Notes under the pieces: model-generated
Database searches by the model: none
Told to the model about the DNA's origin: nothing
The model's input: the letters and a program-made list of their open reading frames with translations, nothing else
Position numbers and translations under genes: made by a program
In this document: one piece after another, positions 1-12,070 of the stretch
Numbering within the stretch: the first letter of the stretch is position 1
Layout: each line of letters begins with the position of its first letter
DNA from: Heloderma charlesbogerti
Lineage: Eukaryota; Chordata; Lepidosauria; Squamata; Helodermatidae
Assembly (NCBI GenBank): GCA_026122225.1
Contig: JANEZZ010001642.1
Location: forward strand, 1,178,001-1,242,000
DNA: 64,000 nt
Direction of reading: 5' to 3'

Positions 1-55
1 ATTTTGCTTAGGCTGTGTGGAAGAATCACAACTTCTCCTCTGACTCTTACAACAG

Positions 56-3000
56 ATGGCAGATGCAGCGCAAAGTGATCGTCATTCCCAAGAGTGTTAC
101 CCCTGCACGCATACTTCAGAATCTCCAGGTGAGTGAGGCCACCTGCCTGGCCTTCCAGAAGCAGAGAGCAGACAGCTTTGGGTGGCAGCAGTAAGGCATC
201 AGCATTGTCTTTTATCTTAGTAATATTGTGTAAGTAAAGTAATGCATCATCAAATGGTGTGGCTATATGGTTTCGCTAGAGTCAGTGCATGCACACTTAT
301 TCTTCCAATTTGTTATGTGTAGTAGTAGCTGATCAACTCCTTTTCTATTGGAAGTTACCAGCACTTCTAGGCTTGTCTGGCTCTGATTTTTAGAGACAGG
401 AGTGTATTGGTTTAGCACATCCAGTCCTTGCAATCTACATGTTCAGTCTGCGACAGCTGACCCTCACTCGTGAGCATTCATTGCCATCTGCCTCCAGTGC
501 TTGAAAGAGATTTTCCTTTCCAGCTTTGATCTCTTGTTTCCAACAGGACCCAGACTTTCTATATGCCATCATGTTAATGTATTCTTTTAAAATTGCAGTT
601 CAAACACTGTTTTAATCTTGCACTTCTCTTTTGGATTTAAATGAGATCATCATAACCTCTTTGATATTTCCCCCGAAGCTTTTCTTTAAAGCTCAGGCAA
701 AAATAAATCTGTTATCCACCAGCACCTCCCCTTCTAAAAACCATTATTGGAAAAGTTGTTCCATTATTATGTTCTTTTGTATTAATAAGGAGGTGCATGG
801 CTCTTCAGGTGCTATTACAATGTATCCTGACCGATCTGTACACTCAGGAATCCTTTTGGCAATATCATAAAATGCTCAGGCAGATACTTCCAAATGTTTT
901 GGGTTTGTTTGTTTTTTACTGGGGGTGGGGGTTGAATGTGTTCAATGACTTACTTCCAGAGGAGAGACTCTGAAAAGACAGCCTCTGAAAAGAGAGCATG
1001 AGAGCTACTAAACAGCAATTCCACATCCTCCCCATTTCCTACTTAATGAAGTTAGGCAGGATAGGTGAAGAGACAAGCTGGACAGCTTACTCCATGAGGA
1101 GTATATCATTAATGGTCACTCCAGTCTCTCATCCACCAAGGGTGAGAGGTTTTGAGCTGGGAAGTGCTGGCCCTGCTGAAGAAGCCCATTCTGTGGGATT
1201 TCTCCCTCTCTGCCCCTACCATGGTCAGCTGGTGCCTAGCTGCACTTTGGAGAGCCCTGAATAAGAACTCCCCAATGAAAATCAGAACTGTTTCCTTGGT
1301 CATGAGATGACCTTTCCATCTCTGTGTCATGACTTAAAACATCTAACAGAGAAAGCATAGCATCCTCTGGATATTGCAAGAGCACTCAGACTCTGTGTAG
1401 AGCATATAAAAGATTTTATGCAAACAAGTTCTGTTCATATCTTTCCAAAATAATCACAGAAAACAGCTTTGAAAATCCATGTTATCGGGGTGGTTTACTT
1501 ACCTGTAGTAAGTAGCATGCCTGACAGTATAACCCATTCAGTTATAAGGGTTATGGCTCAGCAGCCTTCTGGGGCTATATGGCCATGGAAGGCATCTTTA
1601 AAGCCACGACATGGTCACTGGCCCACACTTTCACTAGATACTAGAAGGGAGACCAGCCTTCCCCAACCTGGCGCCCTCCAGATCTTTTGGACTACAACTC
1701 CCAGCATGCTTAACCATTGGTTATACTAGCTGGGGCTGATGGGAGTTGTAGTCAAAACATCTGGAGGGTGCCAGGTTGGGGAAGGCTGAGGTAATAATCT
1801 TCTGAACCTGCCTTTTAGGGGGAAGATTTTGCAGGGTGTAGGTAAATCCCACAGCCCACAATATGGGCCCTCTCCTAGGGCCTTTGGCTTTTGTACATCC
1901 CACTAGCTCTGCTCCTGTGGGAGAAACCAACACTCTATTCCTAGCTGTAAATCTCCTTGAGAAGCAGAATGACAGTTTGCCCTACCCTGTATTCCATGCT
2001 GATGGGCCACAGGGCTGTCTACTAGAAATTATTTGGCTGAAAGGGCTCACTTATAAGCTAATATCAGTTTTCCCTTGTTAGTTGTTCAGCATAAACAGTT
2101 CTTTGTCTTGTTTCCAAAGTTTGTATCCATTTTTTAAACAGAATTCCATGAATATCTTTTTCACACACACTGGCCTTGCAAGGAAGGCCCTCCCTTGGGA
2201 GGAAGTCATCAATCTTAACGCTACTTCCCATCATCCTTCAGGGAGTTAGTTCCCAGTAGTCCAAGCTGTTGTCCAGCTCCTCAAGGAGAATGGAGATTTA
2301 CAGATAAGTAAGGAACAAACTTTGTTTATTTCCACCTAGCCTTCTCTGGTCCATAGAGGAGGCTGGAAAGGAAGAGTACTTCATATATACCATGCTGACT
2401 GGCTGACAAAAACTGATACATTTTCTGTAGGTAGCAATAACTAAAGGAAATGCTTATACTATCTGTCTCTTGTAGAATGTAAATTTGTATAAGAGGAGTG
2501 CATTGAAGGTGGGCACTCACAGATTAGCAAAACCTGAATAAGTATTAAAGTGTCTGCTTTTGGTTTTAGGTGTTTGACTTCCACCTGACAGCTGAAGAGA
2601 TGAGCTCTATTGGGAGCCTAAATAAGAACTGGCGATACATTGTGCCAATGGTTACGGTAAATGTTGTCTCTTGGTTGCTCATATAAGACATTTTCATTCT
2701 AATTAAGGCTTTGTATCACAAGCCTTCTATGAGTGTGTTCAACTTTCTACCCTTCAGCTGGAATTTTATGAATTCCTCTTTTGGTAATTGGTATCAAACC
2801 TGCTCTGGCTGCTCTTACTCAAAGAACACTGTAACCCATTGCGTAATTGACAAGCTATTTTCTGATTAACTGTTGTGAGTGCTATTGGCTAGCAGCAGTG
2901 CAGCATTTGATTTAATTTTCAAAATAGATGTTGGATGCAGGGGGGCACACTACTCTGGTTGAAATATCTGGCCTACCCCTTCAAATATGATGCGGGTGGT

Positions 3001-4799
3001 GTGGTTTCAACCATAAACTCACTTCTCCATGATAGGTGTCAGTGCCACAATATTGGTAAGCAGCTTAGTATACACAGGGTAAGGATTGTTTTCCATGCAG
3101 TTTGGCTGATCCAGGTGATAAACTGTTTTAAAATGTTGTGGTCCTTGCATGTAGCCCCAGAACTTAGTTTTGGAAATCATTTTGGTTTTGAGTGAGGGGG
3201 AGAAATGGAGCAGCCAGTATTTCTTCAGCTGTATTTTGTTCATCTAACAAAGCATAAATAGCCTGTGCTGTTTTGAAGGCCACCTCCTACATGACTCCTG
3301 TATTGCTACCAAATGCTTAGCTTCAGAAAATACTAGGCTGTGCAAAAATAATTTAAGATGGCTGAAAGTATTAATTTTGCTGAATAGGTGAGGATACATA
3401 TGGTTGTGATGTAGAGGATTTTGCTTCCATGTGAAAGCAGGATCAGGTATTTTCCTTTGTGATAGAGAAGCATGATGAGAATGACCTTTTTGTCCTTGGA
3501 AAGTTTTGTGGGTTTAGTTTTGTTTTTTACTCACTTCAGAAATGCAACCTTTAAGCTGAGAAAATTGACAAATTTAAAGGTTTTTTATCTGTTTTTGTGT
3601 CACTCACTGTACAGGCTGTATTGTTAGTGTTGCATGCCCTCTAGTGGCTTTTTGGATACTGAAGAAAACTATAGTATCTATTTTAAGTATTTTAGGGCAC
3701 AATTCTATGCACGTTTAGCGAGAGAAAAGGCCTACAACTCCTAAGGCTGGCTGGGGAATGCTGGGAGTTGCAGGCCTTTTCTCTCGCTAAACGTGCATAG
3801 GATTGCACCCTTAAGAACCCTAGATTTTAGCCAAGGCTTTCCATAAAAGCATCAAGCCTCCTTCCCATCCTCTTTAAGATCTTATCACCAGGCCTCATGT
3901 TTTCCCTTTTTTTCATACACTTTTTGCATGTGTGTGTCTCCTTCAATGCTTTTTAAATTTTTTCCTTCCTTTCCGTACTATTTACACTATAAACATAATA
4001 CTTTTTAATCAAATGTAACACCATGTTCAAAATGTTTACTTTTCTCATTGGGCTCTTGTTTGCAAGCTCTAATTTTATTATTGCTCTTAAACAAGTAAAT
4101 AGGAACAATGCTGCTTCATCCAGAGGCCTAAATTGTACTGAACGGAGTGGAATATTTACTGTTTTTGCCTTACTGATATAACCAACATGGTACTATAAGG
4201 GTGCCCTGGAACTTGGAGGCTTATGAGTACCCAGTGCAGAGCGGAAGGTGCAACACACCTCCCATTCTGCAGTTTAGCTAGGTGGGTGAATTTGCCTGTC
4301 TAGCAGAGGCTTCGAGAAGGAGGAGGCAAGGAGGCTGGGGACAACTGGGGATACCTCATAGCCCCACGTCCCCAGTCTCCTTCCCTCCCTGCCCCCAGGA
4401 ACACCCCGTTTCACCCCTATGAGCTCTCAAATGCAAGCTCATAGCAGCAGCCACCACGATTCTTTCCACGCTGGCTGTGAGGGGGTGAGGAGTGTGGTTT
4501 CCTGGTCTGAGCTTGGAGCCAGGAAACTGAAATATCTATGTCCCCCAGTCACTGTAGGATTGCTCTCTCCATTCCTGTTGCTACAGGTGGTCACTTCTAG
4601 AAGCTACCAGAGGAATACAGATGACAGTTTTGCCAGTAGATATGTACATATGCCTGAGAAATGCCATTCCCTCCCTGGAATAACAGTAACAATTGTGCTT
4701 CCTTTTGACTGATACTTTCCTTATCTTTCACAGGTGGGAGGCAAACTGGTAGCAAGGGATGCTGGACACCCCCTCTATCCCTTCAATGAACCCTATTAA
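56..4799 (+). CDS. AKR1A1: AKR1A1, last three coding exons (partial gene)
   Basis: C-terminal part of aldo-keto reductase 1A1 (aldehyde reductase), a cytosolic NADPH-dependent enzyme that reduces aldehydes and glucuronate. Coding exons are 56-128, 2570-2656 and 4734-4799, each with AG acceptor and, where needed, GT donor, giving 24 + 29 + 22 codons including the stop TAA at 4797-4799. The first exon enters with one base completing a split codon, then reads [13 protein letters not shown]; the K-S-x-T-P-x-R-I-L-Q-N segment is the loop that in this family binds the 2'-phosphate of NADPH. The second exon carries [11 protein letters not shown] and the last ends [13 protein letters not shown], the hallmark AKR1A1 C-terminus (human ends in NDPY, from memory). 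Catalytic Asp, Tyr, Lys and His lie upstream, outside the window. Position just upstream of NASP in the same orientation agrees with conserved synteny. Confidence 0.95.
1654..1788. mobile_element. Palindromic hAT-like MITE, family A, copy in AKR1A1 intron
   Basis: A roughly 135-bp near-palindrome that starts CAGCCTTCCCCAACCTGG and ends with its inverse, GGTTGGGGAAGGCTG. At least ten related copies are in the window. The left arm at 1691-1709 reads ACTACAACTCCCAGCATGC, a perfect match to the ZNF143/SBS consensus. The right arm holds the inverse TGGGAGTTGTAGT at 1740-1752. No clear target-site duplication remains on this copy. Confidence 0.75.
3693..3813. mobile_element. Palindromic MITE, family B
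   Basis: Near-perfect inverted repeat of about 120 bp in an AKR1A1 intron. The termini read AGGGCACAATTCTATGCACG and the inverse of GGGTGCAATCCTATGCACG, and the centre is GGCTGGCTGGGGAATGCTGG. Another copy lies at 14874. Families B, C and D in this window share a GCAATCCTA-type terminus. Superfamily is uncertain; flanking TTA/TAA bases could suggest a Harbinger-like element. Confidence 0.6.
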
Positions 4800-4880
4800 C
4801 TCTAGCAGTTTACAAGATGGAAGATAGAACGCCACTCAGGATTGCCACTGCCATCATGTATTACGATTTTTAAAAATCGA

Positions 4881-4886
4881 AATAAA
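4881..4886 (+). terminator. AKR1A1 poly(A) signal
   Basis: Canonical AATAAA 82 bp after the AKR1A1 stop codon; cleavage is expected around 4900. The Tc1-like element begins at 4938, just beyond this point. Confidence 0.8.
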
Positions 4887-4937
4887 ATATTTTGTTTCTG
4901 TAGGATTTTATTCTTAACCTGTATTAATTAGCACATA

Positions 4938-6581
4938 CAGTCAGGGCCAGAAATATTGGAACAAGGATAACTGTTTTGGCAGTTGGCCTCTGTACACCAC
5001 CACGTCAAAGTTGAAAGGAAACACACCCAGATGGGAGTGAAGTCAGGACTTTCAGCTGTAATTCAAGGGGTTTGACAAAAGTGGGGCATTAACCATTCAG
5101 GAAGGACAGCCAGTGGCATACACACACACCCATCGTTGGTGGCTCATAAGTAATGGAACAAACCAACATCATTTCAAACTTAAGGATTGCCTTTACTACC
5201 TGGATGAAAATCCTTTGCAGTCAATGGCTGCCTGAAGTCTGGAACCCATGGACATGACCAAATGTCGAGTTTCCTCCCTCAAAATGCTTTGCCAGGCCTT
5301 TACTGCAGCTGCCTTCAGCTGCTGCTTGTTTGTGGGTCTTTCTGCCTTCAGTCTTGTCTTCAGTAAGTAAAAAGCATGCTCTATTGGGTTGAGATCAGGT
5401 GACTGACTTGGCCATTGAAGAACATCCCACTTCTTTGCCTGGAGAAACTCTTGGGTAGCTTTTGCTGTCTGTTTTGGGTCATCATCCATCTGCAATATGA
5501 AGCGGCGTCCTATCAGTTTGGCAGCATTCGGCTGAATCTGAGCAGAAAGTATAGCCATATACACTTCAGAATTCATCCTGCTGCTTTTATCAGCATTCAG
5601 GTCATCAATAAACACCAGTGACCTGGTTCCAGTGGCAGCCATACATGCCCATGCCATAACACTGCCTCCACCATGTTTGACAGATGATGTGGTTTGCTTT
5701 GGATCATGAGCTGTTCCTTTCCTTCTCCATACTTTCCCCATCATTCTGGTACAAGTTAATCTTGGTTTCATCAGTCCAAAGAAACTTATTCCAGAACTGG
5801 GCAGGCTTTTTAGGTGTTTGCTGGCAAAGGCTAATCTGGCCTGTCTGTTCTTGAGCGTTACCCGTGGTTTGCACCTTGTTGTGAAGCCTCTGTATTTACA
5901 TTCATAGAGCTGTCTCTTGACTGTAGATGTTGACAATGACATGCTTACCTCCGCAAGAGCATTCTTGACCTAGCTAGAAGTTTTGAAAGGGTTCCTCTTC
6001 ACCGTGTGCAGAATTCTGCAGTCATCCACTTTAGTTGTCTTCCGTGGTCTGCCAGGCCTTTTGCTGTTGCTGAGCTTGCCAGTTAATTCCTTCTTTTTCA
6101 GGATGTTCCAAACTGTTGTGTTGGCCACTCCCACGGTTTCTGCTATCTCTCTGATGGGCTTATTTTGTTTCCTCAGCCTAATGATGGCCTCCACTCGCAT
6201 GGACACCTCTTTGGACCTCATGTTGGGAGTTCCAGTGAACAGCTACCAAATGCAAATGTAACACTCAGAACCACCTCCAGGTCTTTTATCTGCTTGATTG
6301 GTCATGGGGTACCCAGGAAACAGGCCACACCTGGCCATGCAGCTGCTTGTCAGCCATTCATTCCATCACTTATGAGCCAGCAAGGATGGGGGTGTGTGTA
6401 TGCCACTGGCTGTACTTCCTGAATGGTTAGTGCCCCACTTTTGTCAAACCCCTTGAATTACAGCTGAAAGTCCTGACTTCACTCCCATCTGGGTGTGTTT
6501 CCTTTCAACTTCAATGTGGTGGTGTACAGAGGCCAACTGCCAAAACAGTTATCCTTGTTCCAATATTTCTGGCCCTGACTG
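4938..6581 (-). mobile_element. Tc1-like DNA transposon with long terminal inverted repeats
   Basis: A 1644-bp element flanked by a TA duplication (4936-4937 and 6582-6583), the Tc1/mariner target. Both ends begin CAGTCAGGGCCAGAAATATT. The inverted repeats run about 220 bp (4938 to about 5159, and about 6362 to 6581) with only a few mismatches, far longer than the 25-30 bp repeats of simple mariners and like the IR/DR class of Tc1 elements. A broken transposase lies on the minus strand between them. The element sits between the AKR1A1 poly(A) signal and the NASP promoter. Confidence 0.92.
5196..6221 (-). pseudogene. Degenerate Tc1-like transposase
   Basis: Minus-strand reading frame inside the Tc1-like element. 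The N-terminal piece (6221 to 5970, ATG at 6219-6221) contains a paired helix-turn-helix DNA-binding region with the GRPRK linker typical of Tc1. It ends at an in-frame TAG; the same frame continues as the catalytic domain (to 5196). Two compensating indels between about 5740 and 5800 put the segment with the first catalytic Asp (WTDET in the other frame) out of frame. The second Asp (DDDPKQT) and the Glu (SPDLNPIEH) are visible, consistent with a DD34E triad. Nonsense plus frameshifts make this copy non-functional. It could be mobilised only in trans. Confidence 0.9.
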
Positions 6582-6583
6582 TA

Positions 6584-7416
6584 CCTTACTGCATCTTTCT
6601 CCACAAACCTTGGCCAAAGTCCTCACTGGAAACATAGTACCCAATGCAAGGAACAGGACTTAAATTGCGTAACGTATGTGGAGTAGATACTAAAAAAATA
6701 GAAAAGTGTAACCTTGCATCTCCTGTCAGTGAAATTATGCTTAGGCTATGACAGCAGTGTTATTTAGCTTGATCCTTTCATGATCAAAACACACATACAA
6801 ACAAACATACACTTTTCAAGTTAGATACAATTCATTTTGATATATGTCTTTGGCATAGTGACTTCTTACTCAAAGTTTACTAATTAAACCTAAGAATATA
6901 ATTTTTTCTAGACATCTAGATATCAGATTTAATGTTTATACCTTACAAAATATTTTTGCTCATTAATTGATAAGCAAAAACTTTTAAGTTCCCTCTGACC
7001 CTGAATAATACAGTTTGATATCTCTCCATTTCTCATATAATCCTTTAAATCTCTGGTGATGAGTTTATAATTCACAATTCTCTCCTTGATTATTATCCTA
7101 ACTGCTTTGCCAATTACATTTTGATAATGATTACCTAAAGTTCATTGTGAACTCACTTCATATCTTCCCTATTGGTACCATTTACTGGACACAACTTAAC
7201 GACTGAACAACCTTATCTGTTTAATTATCTGGATTCCTAATTACCTTCTATGCAACATGCTTAATTGCCTGGGGCTTGCAGCTCAAAGATGAGACAGCTT
7301 TTGCAGGGGGGGGGGGGAATAATCACTTTCTTCAGTAATCATTTTGAGCACATTGAAAACTGTGCCACCAGCCTTTTGTGGCAGATCCATGCCAGTGTTC
7401 ACAAGGTAGCTTTTCT
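6584..7416. other. AT-rich intergenic stretch, nothing recognised
   Basis: Spacer between the Tc1-like element and a SINE. It is AT-rich with no long reading frame, no clear repeat ends and only a short G run (about 7304-7317). Confidence 0.5.
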
Positions 7417-7600
7417 AGGAACGTAGGAAGCTGCCTTATACTGTGTTAAACCCTTGGTCCATCTAGCCCAATATTGTTGACACTGACTGGCAGCAGCTTT
7501 CCAGGTTTTCAGGCAGGATTATTTCCTAGCCCTACCTGGAGCTGCTGGGAATTGAACCTGGGACTTCCTGCATGCAAACAGATGCTCTGCCACTGAGCTT
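7417..7600 (-). repeat. tRNA-derived SINE, type 2
   Basis: Read on the plus strand it starts near AGGAAGCTGCCTTATACTG and ends GCTCTGCCACTGAGC. On the minus strand that end is the tRNA-like head, with a B-box-like stretch inside GAACCTGGGACTTCCTGCA read in reverse. Further copies are at 12879 and, interrupted, at 48842. The assignment rests on recurrence within the window and on resemblance to squamate SINEs. Confidence 0.6.
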
Positions 7601-8017
7601 TTCTGAGCTATCACTGAGCTTTCTAATAGCTATGGTAGGAACACAGGGTGAAAGTAGCCTTCTGCTTGTACAACAGGAGTTTCCCGCCCCCGCACACCCC
7701 CAATCTGCTCTAGTGGGTCTCCCAATCCTATGGAATGGATTTGGGGGGCCATAGGGGGAAGAAGAATTAGTCACCAGTGTTCATTCCACTGGCAGAAGGA
7801 CACCATTGGATACACCCATAATTAGCCTGAGCAAGCAGTTTTAATTAAAAGCAGGCATATCCTATAGAAATTGGGAGATCACAATACAAGCTACAATTCT
7901 ATTTTAAAGTTATTGGCTGTCTGGGTCTTCCGTTTGAAGGACCTTACGTTAAATATTATCCAAAACCTATACCTTTTAAGCAAATAAATATAGCTTAATA
8001 TTTACAAACACATACAC

Positions 8018-10194
8018 ACAAGACCTGGAGCTGACTGTGGCTCAGATCATGAGCTTCTTGTTGCAAAATTTCAGCTTAAATTGAAGAACGTAGGGAAAAT
8101 CACTAAACCATTCCGGTATGACCTCAATCATATCCCTTATGAATATACAGTGCAGGTGAGGAATAGATTTAAGGGATTAGACCTGATAGACAGAGTGCCT
8201 GAGGAACTATGGACGGAGGTCCGTAACATTGTTCAGGAGGCAGCAACTCAATCCATCCCAAAGAAAAAGAAATGCAAGAAAGCCAAGTGGCTGTCTGATG
8301 AGGCTTTACAAATAGCTGAGAAAAAAAGAGAAGTGAAAAGCAAGGGAGAAAGGGGAAGATATATCCAACTGAATGCAGAGTTCCAGAGAATAGCAAGGAG
8401 AGACAAGAAGGCCTTCTTAAATGAACAATGCAAAGAAATCGAGGAAAACAACAGAATGGGAAAGACTAGAGATCTCTTCAAGAAAATTGGAGATCTCAAG
8501 GGAACGTTTTGTGCAAAGACGGGCATGATAAAGGACAAAGAAGGCAGGGACCTAACAGAAGCAGATGAGATTAAGAAGAGGTGGCAAGAATACACAGAAG
8601 AACTATACAGAAAAGATCTGTATGTCCCTGATAGCCATGATAGTGCGGTCACTGAACTTGAGCCAGACATCCTCGAGAGTGAAGTCAAGTGGGCCTTAGG
8701 AAGCATTAGTAACAACAAAGCTAGTGGAGATGACAGTATTCCAGCTGAGCTATTTAAAATCCTAAAAGATGATGCTGTTAAAGTGCTGCATTCAATATGC
8801 CAACACATTTGGAACACTCAACAGTGGCCACAAGACTGGAAAAGGTCAGTTTACATTCCAATTCCAAAGAAGGGCAACGCCAAAGAGTGTTCAAACTACT
8901 GCACAATTGCGCTCATTTCACATGCCAGCAAGGTTATGCTCAAAATCCTACAAGCTAGGCTTCAGCAGTATGCGAACTGAGAACTACCAGAAGTACAAGC
9001 TGGGTTTCAAAGAGGCAGAGGAACTAGAGATCAAATCGCCAATGTTTGCTGCATCATGGAGAAAGCAAGAGAATTCCAGAAAAACATCTATTTCTGCTTC
9101 ATTGACTACACTAAAGCCTTTGATTGTGTGGATCACAACCAACTGTGGCAAATTCTTAAAGAGATGGGAGTACCAGGCCACCTTACCTGTCTCCTGAGAA
9201 ACCTGTACCAGGGTCAAGAAGCAACAGTAAGAACCAGACATGGAACAACCGAGTGGTTTAAAATTGGGAAAGGAGTATGACAAGGCTGCATATTGTCACC
9301 CTGCTTATTTAATTTATATGCAGAGTACATCATGAGAAACGCTGGGTTGGATGAATCACAGGTCGGAATTAAGACTGCCGGGAGAATTATCAACAACCTC
9401 AGATATGCAGACGATACCACCCTAATGGCAGAAAGCGAAGAGGATCTAAAGAGCCTCTTGTTGAGGGTGAAAGAGGAGAGTACAAAAGCTGGTTTGAAAC
9501 TCAACATTAAAAAAACGAAGATCATGGCATCTGGCCCCATCACTTCCTGGCATATAGAAGGGGAAGAAATGGAAGCAGTGACAGATTTTACTTTCTTGGG
9601 CTCCAAGATCACCGCAGACAGTGACTGTAGCCATGAAATTAAAAGACGCTTGCTCCTTGGGAGGAAAGCTATGGCAAACCTAGACAGCATAGTAAGAAGC
9701 AGAGACATCACCTTGCCAACAAAGGTCCACATAATCAAAGCTATGGTTTTCCCAGGAGTAATGTATGGCTGTGAGAGCTGGACCATAAGGAAGGCTGAGT
9801 GCCGAAGAATTGATGCTTTCGAACTGTGGTGCTGGAGAAGACTCTTACGAGTCCCCTGGACTGCAAGGAGGTCAAATCAGTCAATCCTAGAGGAAATCAA
9901 CCCTGACTGCTCATTGGAAGGACAGATACTGAAGCTGAAGCTCAAATATTTTGGCCACCTAATGCGAAGAGAAAACTCTCTGGAAATGACCCTGATACTG
10001 GGAAAGACTGAAGGCAAAAGGAGAAGGGGACGGCAGAGGATGAGATGGCTAGATAGCATCACCGATGCAATGAATATGAACTTGAGCACGCTCCGGGAGA
10101 GAGCGCAGGACAGGAAGGCCTGGCGTGCTATGGTCCATGGGGTCACGAAGAGTCGGACACGACTGAACGACTGAACAACAACAACAACAACAAC
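8018..10194 (+). mobile_element. BovB (RTE clade) LINE, 5'-truncated
   Basis: Closely matches the 3' two thirds of the full-length BovB at 52308-55563, starting abruptly at the sequence corresponding to 53385, within the end of the endonuclease domain. This is the 5' truncation usual after incomplete target-primed reverse transcription. It ends in a short (AAC)n tail at about 10177-10194. No convincing target-site duplication was found. Same orientation as the second copy. Confidence 0.93.
8081..10174 (+). pseudogene. BovB reverse-transcriptase ORF with two nonsense codons
   Basis: One continuous frame from about 8021 to 10174 interrupted only by TGA at 8978-8980 and TGA at 9278-9280. In both places the sister copy has CGA, so both stops are C-to-T changes at CpG. 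The reverse transcriptase core is recognisable: FIDYTKAFDCVDHNQLW and NNLRYADDTTLMAESEEDL, the latter containing the YADD catalytic motif. The frame ends VTKSRTRLND, the usual BovB C-terminus. The AP endonuclease domain is lost to truncation. Not functional. Confidence 0.9.
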
Positions 10195-11397
10195 GGGGCT
10201 TCCAGGTTGAGACTGACTGCTCAAAACAAGCGGAATAGGCTGGGGGCCACATCTGAGTTCCTGAAGAACCTTGCGACTAGGAGTTTTGATCATACGCACG
10301 TGAGTCTGAGGTAGAAACAGTCAAGCAGGGCCAATAGCTTCCTGCCGCCTTATGATATGGCAGTTTCTCATTGGTTAACAGAAATGCAGTCTGCACGTGC
10401 ATTAATAAAGACAATAAAACCAGCACCAATTTTGTTATTTATTACTGAGAGCTTGTGTGATGTAGTATAGTGTCAGATGAGAAAAGGGTTCAAATCCTCA
10501 CTGAGCCATAAAACTCACAGGGTGACCTTAAACTAGTCACTACCTTTCGGCCCTAAATTACAAGTATGTCGTGAAAACTAAAAAGGGACTGGAGAAAAAC
10601 TATACGGTGCCCTACCCTCCTTGGAGGAAGGGCAAGATTAAAAATGTATAAAATAAATACATATTATGACAAGCAGGGTATGTGTGGATAGAGCCTGTAA
10701 CTTCATCTCGGGGTGCAGAATGCACAGCGACATAACCAGTGCCGCATACACACCCAAGTGGAGGAGACCAGGGCAATCAATATCAAGAGTGTTGGGCAGA
10801 TATTTGTTCTCGGTACAGCTTTGTCCCCAAGTATATGCTTTATTTTTCCCTAGAGAGTGAATGGAAGGCATTTCGCTATAAGCAGAACACAGACGCATTT
10901 GGGCACACCATTGCGGTGGGAAGTGGGGGGCAAGTCTTGTCCTCTGCCACAGCATTGCAGCCCCAGTGTCTGAGAGAATCACCGGGATCCCACGCATCCC
11001 CTTCTCATACTGCAAACTCGTACTTTGATTGCTGTCCCTATTTGTATAGACCTGCCCTGTGTTCCGTTTTTTTTTTTGTCATGAGCGTGTGTGGTAGGAT
11101 CCAAGGACCTGCGTTTTTAAGGTATATAAATTACACAATAGATTGCACGAGGATTGTTTCAGGATAGACTAGATGATTCAGGCCGAAGTAGCTACAGATC
11201 GGAAAGCTAGAAGGATTCTGAGGCAGGTAAAAGACCCTGAAGCTCAACACAGTTTGGGGGCTATTTTCTTTAGCCTTTCAATGAATTACCCTACAGCGCC
11301 ACTAGATTTCAGGGCAGGTGCCCTTTATTTTTCAGCCTTTCCCAGTTATGCTCTATTACTGCCAGAGCCTGCAAACTACAAGTACTCTGTCCTTGAC
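10195..11397. other. Intergenic stretch upstream of the NASP promoter
   Basis: No gene or confident repeat recognised. Short frames here lack family features. A T run lies at about 11069-11078. Confidence 0.45.
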
Positions 11398-11416
11398 ACT
11401 ACATTTCCCAGCATGC
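11398..11416 (+). promoter_or_regulatory. ZNF143/SBS motif 1, NASP promoter
   Basis: ACTACATTTCCCAGCATGC matches the consensus ACTACAAYTCCCAGMATGC at all but one position. ZNF143 (STAF) binds such sites near transcription start sites, often with THAP11. It lies about 270 bp upstream of the TATA-like box. Confidence 0.7.
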
Positions 11417-11597
11417 TATAAGAGCGTGAGCCCTGTTTATTCCATCTCCTTCCGTTTCCCGAAATACTAATCGTACTGTAGGGGAAGGCTACATTTCCGA
11501 TGCAGTCAAGAGTTTCTACGGCATTCGTCGGGAAACGACTACGCCGCTTCATGCCTCGGAACTAGTTCTGACCAGCCGAAAGCCCGACGGCCGCAAA

Positions 11598-11616
11598 GCA
11601 TGCTGGGAATTGTAGT
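11598..11616 (-). promoter_or_regulatory. ZNF143/SBS motif 2, NASP promoter
   Basis: On the plus strand GCATGCTGGGAATTGTAGT, the exact inverse of the consensus ACTACAATTCCCAGCATGC. It lies 53 bp upstream of the TATA-like box and is inverted relative to motif 1, with about 180 bp between the two. Confidence 0.78.
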
Positions 11617-11668
11617 TTCTTTGCCCTGAGAGCGTGCCTCGCGCCGCTGGGGCGTGTCCTCAGGGGGC

Positions 11669-11676
11669 TATATAAG
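11669..11676 (+). promoter_or_regulatory. TATA-like box
   Basis: TATATAAG inside GC-rich sequence; a start site near 11700 is inferred. CpG-island promoters often use several starts, so others downstream are possible. Confidence 0.5.
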
Positions 11677-12070
11677 CATTAGGAGGGGCGGTGGGTTGCA
11701 TTTATCTGCTGGTTGTTGTGCTTGGTTTTTGTGCTGTGTGGTGAGTTGCTGGTTGCTATCGCCTTCGGAGGTACGGGGGGGGGACGGTTCGAGCAGATTT
11801 TCTCTCTCTGGAAACTGGGTAGGAAAGGGACTGTGAGTTGCTGGTTCGTGTTGGCGGCGGCGGCGGCGGCGGCGCAGGTATCCTTTCTCGCTGCGCCCGA
11901 CGCCGTTTTCCCTTCCCTCTGCCGAGCCTGAGGTACCGCGCGCAGGCTGCTCGTGTATTGCTTCAGCTCTTCCTTTCTTCAGCCTCGTCTGCGCGCCTCC
12001 CTCCCTCGGTACGTGCCGTCTTCTCTCGGCGTGGGAGAGGAGGGGGCGGTTTTCCTTAAAACCGAGACGC

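Noticed and set aside
8248..8817. Minus-strand frame of 189 residues
   Set aside because: Antisense shadow of the BovB reverse-transcriptase frame; the same shadow appears at 53608-54030.
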